Shown in pieces: positions 1-9,054 of a DNA stretch of 33,522 nt. The stretch lies in the NCBI GenBank assembly GCA_016929055.1, contig JAFGJN010000236.1, positions 1 through 33,522 of the forward strand, in the 5' to 3' direction. The notes under the pieces are model-generated. The model was not told the DNA's origin. It searched no databases and worked only from the letters and a program-made list of their open reading frames with translations. The stretch comes from Candidatus Zhuqueibacterota bacterium. GTDB taxonomy: Bacteria; Zhuqueibacterota; Zhuqueibacteria; Residuimicrobiales; Oceaniaggregativiventaceae. Numbering within the stretch: position 1 is the stretch's first letter; each line of letters opens with the position of its first letter. A program made the translations under genes and the position numbers.

Positions 1-532
1 AAAGGGTTCCGGCCATTTCGCCCGCCAGGGCGGTAAAACTCTGCCGCTGCTCCTGCTTCAGCCGCGCCATTTCATTCTGAAGTGAGATGATAAATCCTCG
101 AGCGCTTGTATCGCCGGTATAGAGGTTGTGCAGCTGTTGGGCCAGAAAAATCCTGTTTCCCCGCCGACGTTCCTGCCGAAGCAGCTTTTGGTAGGCGTTG
201 TTTTGATCGTCGGAAAAGATCAAGCTGTCTTCAAGAAAGGCATTGTGGCTCTGAAGCACGACATCCCGACGATCGAGGATGAGCTGCAGTTCTGCCGGAA
301 TGGATTCGATTCGCACGCCATAAAACCCCGGTGGTCGGCGCTCGATATGCTCCAGGCAAAAATTTCCGTTGATTAACCGAGTTGAATCGAGACGAACGAT
401 ACGGTTGCCCTGGCGCTGAACCAGGGTGATTTGTCCATCCGTGCTGCCGGCGATATTTCCGCACAGAGTGGCCGCAAAAGTTCCGGAAGCGGCAAAACCG
501 ATGCAGACAAGAGCGATCCGTAGGGTCAACAT
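1..532 (-). CDS. DUF4369/thioredoxin-type exported protein, 3' part missing
   Basis: A minus-strand frame is open from an ATG at 532 to the window edge, giving 177 visible residues. It starts with a signal peptide (MLTLRIALVCIGFAASGTFA). A compact beta-type domain follows, with G-NIAGSTDGQITLVQRQG and a later PGFYGVRI segment, then a charged helical stretch rich in Gln, Arg and Glu. This order resembles the DUF4369 domain that precedes thioredoxin folds in Bacteroidetes-type TlpA/ResA thiol-disulfide oxidoreductases. The thioredoxin domain itself would lie beyond the left edge, so the redox role is an inference. GAGG lies about seven bases before the ATG. That ribosome site sits in the loop of a small hairpin (533-545). 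Another lipid- or cell-wall-associated exported protein is possible. Confidence 0.6.
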   Translation of the reverse strand, partial: MLTLRIALVCIGFAASGTFAATLCGNIAGSTDGQITLVQRQGNRIVRLDSTRLINGNFCLEHIERRPPGFYGVRIESIPAELQLILDRRDVVLQSHNAFLEDSLIFSDDQNNAYQKLLRQERRRGNRIFLAQQLHNLYTGDTSARGFIISLQNEMARLKQEQRQSFTALAGEMAGTL

Positions 533-545
533 GTTGATCCTCAAC
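533..545 (-). promoter_or_regulatory. small hairpin holding the ribosome-binding site
   Basis: On the minus strand GTTGA-GGA-TCAAC forms a perfect five-base-pair stem directly before the ATG at 532. The GAGG ribosome-binding sequence lies in the loop and stem. It could modulate translation; chance is also plausible for so short a stem. Confidence 0.3.
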
Positions 546-566
546 CAGGTTTGATAAGGAAAACCC

Positions 567-591
567 GGATTCGGTGCGAAGCACCGAATCC
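567..591. repeat. perfect 11-bp hairpin
   Basis: GGATTCGGTGC is followed by a three-base loop (GAA) and its exact complement GCACCGAATCC. It lies in the presumed leader of the truncated minus-strand gene. It shares its GGATTC/GAATCC ends with the hairpin at 679-700, while the inner stem bases differ. Confidence 0.75.
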
Positions 592-608
592 CCAATAAAA
601 ACAATAGG

Positions 609-651
609 GTGTTTGCACCAATCGGGTGGAAATCATGACGAGTGCAAACAC
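609..651. repeat. 10-bp inverted repeat with 23-base spacer
   Basis: GTGTTTGCAC at 609-618 is the exact complement of GTGCAAACAC at 642-651. Both arms are next to AATAAAAA-type A-rich tracts. The function is unknown; it may be a protein-binding site or part of a structured RNA. Confidence 0.6.
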
Positions 652-678
652 AATAAAAATTCAAAGATAATTTCCGTT

Positions 679-700
679 GGATTCTGTTAACACAGAATCC
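679..700. repeat. 9-bp hairpin sharing ends with the one at 567
   Basis: GGATTCTGT, loop TAAC, then ACAGAATCC: a perfect nine-base-pair stem. The outer six bases match the hairpin at 567-591, and the inner bases differ on both arms so that pairing is kept. Confidence 0.7.
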
Positions 701-1151
701 GGGGAAAACGAAAAATAATGTCATTTGTCCATAATTCATGCAAAAATCATTCCCCAACCAGAGAGTCAATCCGGATTCGCTGCAGATCAGGAAAAACCCT
801 CATCCAATCGATGGCATCGAAACAGGTAGGGACGAATGGCGGTTATTCGCAAATATATCAATAACAAGTGATTATGTGTTTGATGGGCAGCCCATTCATA
901 AGAATCGAATCAACGGCGAAACCTCTTGCCAGACAATGTCGAGCATGACGGTTCCAGCGTCCACTGATAAGCCCAAGTGTGGTGTTGAGCGGACGCTGTG
1001 GCCTGAAGGTCTTGACTGTTTGCAAAATCACAAAATTTCACTATATTTCGTCCATGCTGTCCGGCAACCGGACGCCCGTGATCTTTTTTTCAGAAAAACT
1101 GTTTTGCCGTTTTGATAGCCCGCATGCGGTTATAAATGCACAAGGTCAGCG

Positions 1152-3107
<1,956 letters not shown>

Positions 3108-3147
3108 TCGGATATCGGTTGGCTGCTTGCAAAGGCTAACGTCCGAT

Positions 3148-4308
3148 TCAATGCGTTTTCGATCGGCGCAGCCGTATAGGCGCTGTCTGGTAGACGGAGG
3201 CCAACAGGGCGCGTGCCAGAGCATCATTGTTTTTTCGCAAGCCTTCGTAGAAGAAAAAGACCTCTCCGCTGTATCCCAGCCGTCGATTGATGCGCACGAT
3301 TTCCACCAGGGAATCGGGCTCGATGCAATAGTCGCCGATATTGATCAAAACTCCCGGATAGGCCGACGAAAAATCACCAATTTTCACGCTGTCGGCATGT
3401 TGGGAACGCAGGGTTTTCTCGTAATCGGCGATTGAATAGCGGTAAACCTGCATATGGACCCAGTCCGCATAGCCGCCACGCACCCACGCTGGCCAGTCCT
3501 GCAGATATTCTTCAAGTGACCAGGGATAGATGCTGGGAGCCCAGGAGACGATCAGGGTGGAATCGGTGGCTTTGACCTGTTGGTGAAGCCGCTGAGCGAA
3601 CCGGTTCAGCCGCTCGGCACGCCAGCGCAGCCAAGTCGGTTCTGCTGCATCGTCCGAAGGATCATTGCCTTTGTGTTCGGCGCGGTAGAGCATTCGGCTC
3701 ATCTCTGCGTATCCCCCGTGCGCCGGCATGGCCGGCAGACGGTCATCCCCCTGGACACCATCAACGTCATAGGTATCGACGACTTCCTCTACCAATCCCA
3801 GAATGAAATCCTGCACCTCGGGATGCCAACCATTCATCCATTCAAAGCCGTTTTTACTCAACAGGTTGCCCTCGGCATCGCGGCCCGACCAGTGCGGATA
3901 GCGCTCCAGAATTCTGCCACCGTTTTTTTTGTGTGAAGCGGCAAAGCCGTATTCGAACCAGGGAATGACAGCGATATCGTGTCGATGCGCTTCGATGATC
4001 ACTTCAGCAAGCGGATCGCGGCCGGCGAAGCGGGGGTCGATGGGGGTGCGAAAGAGGCTGTCCATGATCGCGCTTGGATAGAGGGTATAGGCATTGTTCC
4101 AGACGACGGGAAAGACGACATTGAAATGGTGATCGGCCAGAAATTGCATCGCTTCGGCGATGGATTCTCGGCTGTCGAGAACCCGGCTGTCGACATTGGT
4201 CAACCAGACACCCCTGACCCGGTCGGGTTGCGGCGCCCGAACCTGACAGGCGATCAAAAGCACCATCAGGCTCGGGGCAAACCGACCGGGAATACGCAAA
4301 ATCGACAA
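3148..4308 (-). CDS. GHL10-family (DUF187) glycoside-hydrolase-like lipoprotein
   Basis: This 386-residue protein belongs to the glycosyl-hydrolase-like 10 family (YngK/DUF187). It has the opening GVWLTNVDSRVL, the FNVVFPVVWNNAYTLYPS strand, PWFEYGF, a W-rich barrel core and VDGVQGDDRLP. These are TIM-barrel proteins, some acting on amino-sugar polymers; the substrate here is unknown. I chose a TTG start at 4308 because AGAGGGG lies six bases upstream and the resulting N-terminus ends in a lipobox (VLLIAC followed by Q). A longer ATG version starting at 4389 would overlap the upstream permease gene and bury the signal peptide. It lies 19 bases after the permease stop, so it is the last gene of the nucleobase-transport operon. 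It is probably anchored in an envelope membrane. Confidence 0.82.
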   Translation of the reverse strand: MSILRIPGRFAPSLMVLLIACQVRAPQPDRVRGVWLTNVDSRVLDSRESIAEAMQFLADHHFNVVFPVVWNNAYTLYPSAIMDSLFRTPIDPRFAGRDPLAEVIIEAHRHDIAVIPWFEYGFAASHKKNGGRILERYPHWSGRDAEGNLLSKNGFEWMNGWHPEVQDFILGLVEEVVDTYDVDGVQGDDRLPAMPAHGGYAEMSRMLYRAEHKGNDPSDDAAEPTWLRWRAERLNRFAQRLHQQVKATDSTLIVSWAPSIYPWSLEEYLQDWPAWVRGGYADWVHMQVYRYSIADYEKTLRSQHADSVKIGDFSSAYPGVLINIGDYCIEPDSLVEIVRINRRLGYSGEVFFFYEGLRKNNDALARALLASVYQTAPIRLRRSKTH

Positions 4309-4327
4309 GGTATTCCCCTCTGTATGA

Positions 4328-5623
4328 TTAGAAAAACAGCGCCAGGATGGCAAACAGATCGATGACCAGCAGCATGGGTGTGATTTCATTGGTTTTGCCG
4401 GTCAAGAGTTTGATGACGGTCCAGCTGAGAAATCCCCAGACGATTCCCTGAGTGATGGAATAGGTCAGGGGAATGAGCAAAAGGGCCAGAAAAGCCGGAA
4501 TCGCATCGTCGAATTGGGTCCAATTGATTTTCAGGATCGGTTTCATCATAAAAACACCGACCAGCACCAGGGCAGGGGCGGTAGCGAGCCCGGGAACACT
4601 ACCGATCAGAGGCGAGAGAAAAAGAAAGGGTAGAAACAACAATCCGGAAACGACCGCCGTCAGGCCGGTGCGTCCGCCTTCTTCGATACCCGCGGCTGAT
4701 TCGATATAGCTGGTGCCCGAACTGGAGCCCAGGAGACCCGAGATGGTGGTGGAAAAACCGTCGACAATCAATGACTCTTTGATGCGCCGAGGTTCGCCGT
4801 CTGCATCGGTCAGGTTGGCCGCTTCAGCGACTCCAATAAAGGTCGAAAGGCTGTCGAACATGTCGACGAACAGAAACGAAAGCATCACAGGCAGCATGGC
4901 CAATTTGAGGGAGCCGATCAGATCCATTTTGCCGATGAGGGAAAAGTCCGGTGCTCGAAAAATGCCTTCCCATCCCACCAGGACTTGACCGCCAAGCAGG
5001 CGGCCAAAGGGAATGGCCAGAACGGTTGTCAGGACGATGCCGATGATCAGCGCGCCGCGTATTTTTCTAATGACCAGGATCGAGGTGATCAGCAGGCCCA
5101 GCACAAAAAGCCCGGTCTGAAGCGTCATGCCCCCAAAACCGATCAGTGTCGCGTCGTTGGCAACGATAAAACCGGCGTTCTTGAAACCGATCAACGAGAT
5201 AAAGAGGCCGATGCCGGCCGCCACAGCATAGCGAAGCTGTTTGGGAATCGCCTGAACGATCAGGGTTCGTACATTCAGGATCGACAAAAGCAAAAAGACA
5301 ATGCCGGACCAAAAAATCGCGCCCAAAGCGGTTTCCCAGGGTACCTGCATGCCCAGTACCACCGAATAGGTGAAAAAGGCGTTCAATCCCATTCCGGGGG
5401 CCAAAAGGATGGGGTTATTGGCATAGATCCCCATGGCGATACTGCTGAAAGCTGAAACCAGAATGGTGGCGGTAATCAGGCCGTTCAACGACATGCCGGT
5501 GGCGCTGAGGATGGCCGGATTGACGACAATGATATACATGGCAGCCAGAAAGGTGGTGATTCCGGCGAGTATCTCTGTGCGTACGGTCGTCTGATTCTGC
5601 GAGAGTTTGAACAATTTTTCCAT
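4328..5623 (-). CDS. NCS2 purine permease, AzgA/PbuG type
   Basis: This 431-residue, very hydrophobic inner-membrane protein is of the AzgA branch of the nucleobase:cation symporter-2 superfamily. Members import hypoxanthine, guanine or adenine with protons. Recognisable segments are the MEKLFKLSQNQTTVRTEILA start, AGITTFLAAMYIIVVNP, APGMGLNAFFTY and the SGTSYIESAAGIEEGGRTG loop. That loop carries the conserved acidic residues of the substrate site. The start is the ATG at 5623, preceded by GAGG at good spacing; a longer frame beginning at 5692 adds a basic non-family extension and crosses a hairpin. The gene lies downstream of a DUF5020 outer-membrane channel and a UraA-type permease. Its purine specificity is inferred from family resemblance. 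Confidence 0.9.
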   Translation of the reverse strand: MEKLFKLSQNQTTVRTEILAGITTFLAAMYIIVVNPAILSATGMSLNGLITATILVSAFSSIAMGIYANNPILLAPGMGLNAFFTYSVVLGMQVPWETALGAIFWSGIVFLLLSILNVRTLIVQAIPKQLRYAVAAGIGLFISLIGFKNAGFIVANDATLIGFGGMTLQTGLFVLGLLITSILVIRKIRGALIIGIVLTTVLAIPFGRLLGGQVLVGWEGIFRAPDFSLIGKMDLIGSLKLAMLPVMLSFLFVDMFDSLSTFIGVAEAANLTDADGEPRRIKESLIVDGFSTTISGLLGSSSGTSYIESAAGIEEGGRTGLTAVVSGLLFLPFLFLSPLIGSVPGLATAPALVLVGVFMMKPILKINWTQFDDAIPAFLALLLIPLTYSITQGIVWGFLSWTVIKLLTGKTNEITPMLLVIDLFAILALFF

Positions 5624-5644
5624 TGTCAACCTCGGGTAAAAGTG

Positions 5645-5674
5645 AAAAACCGGGCGCCGCGATCGCGCGGCGCC
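5645..5674 (-). terminator. terminator or attenuator inside the nucleobase operon
   Basis: On the minus strand GGCGCCGCG and CGCGGCGCC form a perfect nine-base-pair GC stem around a four-base loop. CGG and a TTTTT run follow (complement of 5646-5650). It lies after the DUF5020 gene and about 20 bases before the purine permease start. It could therefore reduce read-through rather than end the operon. Confidence 0.65.
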
Positions 5675-5716
5675 AGCGATTTGAGAGCTCAAAAGCCTGG
5701 ATTCAACCGAAAAAGT

Positions 5717-6382
5717 CTAGAAATTCCATTTGACACCGAGTGTTGGCATGATCTGCACCCCATCCTTGCCGGGCAGAAAATTGTTGCTGATCTCCAGCTC
5801 GCCGCCCAGTGCCAGATGTTTGCCGGCGTTGTACCAGAGTTGCGGCTCGGTCAGCAAAACCACCTGCGATTCATCGGGCTTGGCGGGATCATCCTGAGTC
5901 CAGACATCGCAAAAGCCGGTGAAATGAAGCTTGTTATTGAGCAAGGAGCGAAAAAAGACAAAGGTGACCTGCAATCCGTCCGATGCTTCGCCCACGACAT
6001 TGCGGTAGAGGATATCCATGCTCAGCGAAACAGGCCCGGAAAGAACCGCGGCTGAACCGCCGAAAAGCCAGATCGGTCCCAGCGGATAGCCATAGACCGT
6101 ACCGTCATTGTATTGGACTGTGGCGGAAAGGCGGGGAGCAAAGGGCAATTTGATGTAACGGGCGATTTCCCAATAGGCAAGGGAAACAGAGCTGTTGGAT
6201 TCGTGATCATAGTCCATGTCCACAAACCAGAATGTAGCGCCGTATTCATCGGGTTTGAACATTTCCAGCGTGCTGGTGACGTATTCACGATCTTCTCCTA
6301 GATCGTAATGCAGCTGCAGATTCTGGGCAAACGCGGCGGTGGTCAGAAGACCGACCAGTGTACAGCAGTAGAGAAATTTCAT
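5717..6382 (-). CDS. DUF5020 family outer-membrane channel (Tsx-like)
   Basis: This 221-residue protein has a cleavable signal peptide (MKFLYCCTLVGLLTTAAFAQ). The mature part opens with NLQLHYDLGEDREYVTSTLEMFKPDEYG, followed by TFWFVDMDY and AYWEIARYIKLPFAPRLSATVQY; it ends in alternating beta strands and a terminal Phe (VKWNF). This matches the DUF5020 family, which is related to the nucleoside channel Tsx. The 12-stranded barrel picture is inferred from family knowledge. AGGAG lies seven bases before the ATG. The gene is sandwiched between two nucleobase permeases, 39 bases downstream of one, so its likely job is to let nucleosides or nucleobases cross the outer membrane. The substrate is not shown by the sequence. 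Confidence 0.8.
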   Translation of the reverse strand: MKFLYCCTLVGLLTTAAFAQNLQLHYDLGEDREYVTSTLEMFKPDEYGATFWFVDMDYDHESNSSVSLAYWEIARYIKLPFAPRLSATVQYNDGTVYGYPLGPIWLFGGSAAVLSGPVSLSMDILYRNVVGEASDGLQVTFVFFRSLLNNKLHFTGFCDVWTQDDPAKPDESQVVLLTEPQLWYNAGKHLALGGELEISNNFLPGKDGVQIMPTLGVKWNF

Positions 6383-6421
6383 CGGTTGTCTCCTTTTGTG
6401 TTTCCTTGCGACAGGGTTTGT

Positions 6422-7669
6422 CTAGTTTTCAGTTTCTTTAGAGTTGGGGAGCACAGCATTGAGCAGCACACCCACCACGCCGGCCAGGCCGATGCCGGCC
6501 AGCTGGAATTCGCCCGCTCCCAGGCTCATATCGCCCAGACCAAAGACCAGAATGACGGCGGCGATAACCAGATTGCGGGAGCGGCTGAGATCGACGCGGG
6601 CGCGCACCAGCGTGTTGATGCCCACGACAGCGATCATGCCGAACAGCAGCACCATGATTCCACCCATGACCGGAATGGGGATGGTCTTGAGAACGGCGTT
6701 GAGTTTGCCAAAAAACGCCAGGATGATGGCGGCAATCGCGGCGATGCGCATGAGACCGGCATCCTTGACTTTGAGCAAGGCCACCGCTCCGGTGACTTCA
6801 GAGTAAGTGGTGTTGGGCGGTCCCCCCAGCAGCGCGGCGGTCGTGGTGGCCAGGCCGTCGCCCGCCAGGGTGCGATGCAGACCGGGTTTGATCAAATAGT
6901 CGGTTCCGGTAACCGAAGAGATGGCGATGACGTCTCCCACATGTTCGATGGCCGGAGCGAGCGCCACCGGAAGGATGTAGAGGATGGCCGCCGGATCGAA
7001 CACCGGCAAAGCATAACTGCCATCGCGCATCGCCTGGATCCAGGGCAGCGATATCCAGGCTGCGCTACGAATTGCAGCAAAATCCACGACCCCGAGAATG
7101 ATGCAGAGAGCATAGCCGACGATGATGCCGCAGAGAATCGGAATCAAACTGAAAAGTTTTTTGCCTTTCATGACCACAAAAACTGTTGTTGTCAGTGTGA
7201 TCAGCGCAACGGCCAGGGCCAATGGATCGAGGACATCGGAAGCGTCAAAGTTTTTGGTCATATTGACCGCCACCGGTGCCAATTTCAGACCGATGACCAT
7301 GATGACCGGTCCCGTGACCACGGGGGGTAAAAAACGCTCGATGACCTGAGGCCCGCGCCATTTGACCAGAGCCGCCAGGGCGAGATAGACCAGACCGGCC
7401 GAGGCCAGACCTCCCAGGGTTTCTCCGATTCCAAACTGCTTGATGCCGAACTGAATCGGTGCGATAAAAGCGAACGAACTGGCGAGAAAAACCGGTACGC
7501 TGGTGCGGGTGATCAAGTGAAATATCAGGGTGCCGATTCCGGCCGTGAACAGAGCGATCGATGGATCCAGGCCGGTCAGCAAAGGGACGAGCACCAGAGC
7601 GCCAAAGGCGACAAAAAGCATCTGGATGCCGACCAACGTTCGCCGATAGCCTGTCAGGTTTTCTTCCAT
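6422..7669 (-). CDS. uraA: uracil/xanthine permease (NAT/NCS2 family)
   Basis: This 415-residue inner-membrane symporter has the UraA-type architecture of about 14 membrane segments. It contains QMLFVAFGALVLVPLLTGLD, the VFLASSFAFIAP segment, AIEHVGDVIA with Glu242 and GGPPNTTYSEVTG with Glu291. These two glutamates align with the substrate-binding glutamates of E. coli UraA. Uracil or another oxopurine/pyrimidine taken up with protons is expected. The TTYSE loop differs slightly from the TTYGE of typical uracil permeases, so xanthine or uric acid cannot be excluded. GGAG lies about eight bases before the ATG. It is the first gene of the operon; its promoter is at 7744-7772. Confidence 0.9.
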   Translation of the reverse strand: MEENLTGYRRTLVGIQMLFVAFGALVLVPLLTGLDPSIALFTAGIGTLIFHLITRTSVPVFLASSFAFIAPIQFGIKQFGIGETLGGLASAGLVYLALAALVKWRGPQVIERFLPPVVTGPVIMVIGLKLAPVAVNMTKNFDASDVLDPLALAVALITLTTTVFVVMKGKKLFSLIPILCGIIVGYALCIILGVVDFAAIRSAAWISLPWIQAMRDGSYALPVFDPAAILYILPVALAPAIEHVGDVIAISSVTGTDYLIKPGLHRTLAGDGLATTTAALLGGPPNTTYSEVTGAVALLKVKDAGLMRIAAIAAIILAFFGKLNAVLKTIPIPVMGGIMVLLFGMIAVVGINTLVRARVDLSRSRNLVIAAVILVFGLGDMSLGAGEFQLAGIGLAGVVGVLLNAVLPNSKETEN

Positions 7670-7743
7670 GGGCGGTTTCTCCGTTGTAGGCGGTGTTCGA
7701 ATCGAGCGCGGTTTCCTGCGCGGCTGTTTGAAAAAATTTCGCC

Positions 7744-7772
7744 AATATACCGATTTACAGCAAAAGATTCAA
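7744..7772 (-). promoter_or_regulatory. predicted promoter of the nucleobase-uptake operon
   Basis: On the minus strand TTGAAT (-35), a 17-base spacer and TATATT (-10) lie about 75 bases before the uraA ATG. An A/T-rich stretch with a long A run lies just upstream at 7780-7805 and could act as an UP element. The match is good but the lineage's sigma factor preferences are not known. Confidence 0.5.
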
Positions 7773-7918
7773 TTATTTCTTGATTCAAAAAAAAAAATAA
7801 TTAACTTAATTTTTACCCCGTTTGGCCCAGATTCGATTTTTTCCAGCATGCCTCTTGACTGATGCACGGAAGGTATTTAGATCAATGATTGTTGATTCAA
7901 ACAAAAAGTGTGGATGCA

Positions 7919-9043
7919 ATGCAAAAAGGTGCAGGTGTGTTTCTGTTGTTGGTGATCGGATGTTCGGTTCTATTGGCAAGGGAAAATTCTAAAGATAGCC
8001 TTCCGAAAACGATCGACTCTACCCAAGCCGAAGACTGGGTTGCCGCTCTAACTGGATTGCGTATCGGCGGTCAGTGGTTTCTTGCGTTTTCAAGTGGCAA
8101 AGTTGGCAATCAACCTTACAGCCAATTTGCAGTGGAACGAGGTTATATCACGATCGAAAAGGTGTTTTCCCAACGGTTTTCCGGCCGCATCACACCGGAC
8201 ATATCGGTCGATCGGGATGGGGACGGCGAAGGCGATCTGGAAATGCGGCTGAAATATTGTTATGTTCAGGCCCTGGTGCCGAATATTGGGTTTGTAAAGG
8301 AAACAGCGCTGCAGTTTGGCTTGGTGAACCGTCCCTGGTTGAATTATGAAGAAAAGATCAATACCTATCGTATGCAGGGGCCTTTATTTCTGGAACGCAG
8401 CGATTTGCTCAATTCAGGAGATTTTGGGGTGATGCTGAAAACTTTGCTCGGCGGTTCTTTGGCAAAAGACGAGTTGCCTTATCCCGAAGCTGCGCAGATC
8501 GGTCGATATGGATCCGTGGCAGTCGGCGCCTATAACGGTGGCGGCTACCATGCCATTGAGCGCAACCAAAATAAGACGCTAGAAGCCTGCTTTTCCTGGC
8601 GACCACTGCCCGACTCTTTTCCGGCCCTGCAATTCGCCTATGCCAGTATGTTCGGCAAGGGCAATACGGTCGAGGCTCCGGTTTGGCGTACCCAGATAGT
8701 GCATGCTGCCTGGGAATCTCGGTCGATGACCGCTACTCTGCAGCTCTTCCGCGGTAAGGGGGATTACAAAGGCGAGTATATCGATGACAGCGGAACGAGT
8801 CTCAGCAATAACGGCTGGTCGCTCTTTGCGGAATGGCGGGCCCTCGATCGATGGTCAGTGATCGGTCGGCGTGACCGTTTCGTTCTCGATCGACTTGCGG
8901 ATTCGGATTCGACAGCTCGCTGGATTTTTGGCCTTGTCTATCGGTTCAGCAAGCCTTGCCGGACTTTATTGAGTTTCGAGCAGCAGAAAGACTCTACGGA
9001 GAAGCAATCCGAAATTCAAATTTCATTTGAAACCAAGTTTTGA
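7919..9043 (+). CDS. outer-membrane porin (OprO/OprP-like beta-barrel)
   Basis: This 374-residue exported protein has a signal peptide (MQKGAGVFLLLVIGCSVLLA). The mature part alternates short amphipathic strands and ends in a Phe (SFETKF), as expected for a BAM-inserted barrel. The segment FSQRFSGRITPDISVDRDG and the later ALQFGLVNRPWLNYEEKINTYR resemble the phosphate-selective porin family (OprO/OprP). The solute is not predictable. The ATG at 7919 was chosen because it heads a normal signal peptide; the frame can be extended to a TTG at 7889 without gain. The LRR gene begins 12 bases after its stop, so the two are probably cotranscribed. Confidence 0.7.
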   Translation: MQKGAGVFLLLVIGCSVLLARENSKDSLPKTIDSTQAEDWVAALTGLRIGGQWFLAFSSGKVGNQPYSQFAVERGYITIEKVFSQRFSGRITPDISVDRDGDGEGDLEMRLKYCYVQALVPNIGFVKETALQFGLVNRPWLNYEEKINTYRMQGPLFLERSDLLNSGDFGVMLKTLLGGSLAKDELPYPEAAQIGRYGSVAVGAYNGGGYHAIERNQNKTLEACFSWRPLPDSFPALQFAYASMFGKGNTVEAPVWRTQIVHAAWESRSMTATLQLFRGKGDYKGEYIDDSGTSLSNNGWSLFAEWRALDRWSVIGRRDRFVLDRLADSDSTARWIFGLVYRFSKPCRTLLSFEQQKDSTEKQSEIQISFETKF

Positions 9044-9054
9044 GATTCAGGTTT

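Larger units (their letters stand above)
546..1151. other. 0.6 kb intergenic region with several hairpins
   Basis: This divergent gap separates the truncated exported protein from the ABC-F gene. No convincing gene was found. The left third holds three inverted repeats (567-591, 609-651, 679-700), and a short GTCCGG-CAA-CCGGAC hairpin lies at 1059-1073, a few bases before a T run. It should carry the promoters of both flanking genes, but I could not place a good -35/-10 pair for the ABC-F gene. Confidence 0.5.

Noticed and set aside
231-584. 117-codon minus-strand frame
   Set aside because: It lies in another frame over the DUF4369-type gene, which has a signal peptide and family features.
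1059-1095. GTCCGG-CAA-CCGGAC hairpin followed by a T run as a terminator
   Set aside because: The stem is short, the T run is separated by about eight bases, and no gene ends upstream of it on that strand.
738-1115. 125-codon plus-strand frame before the ABC-F gene
   Set aside because: No recognisable family, no good ribosome site, and irregular composition; it lies in the hairpin-rich gap.
6308-7330. 340-codon plus-strand frame opposite the permease gene
   Set aside because: It is antisense to the UraA-type gene, with an Asp/His/Gln-rich composition typical of shadow frames.
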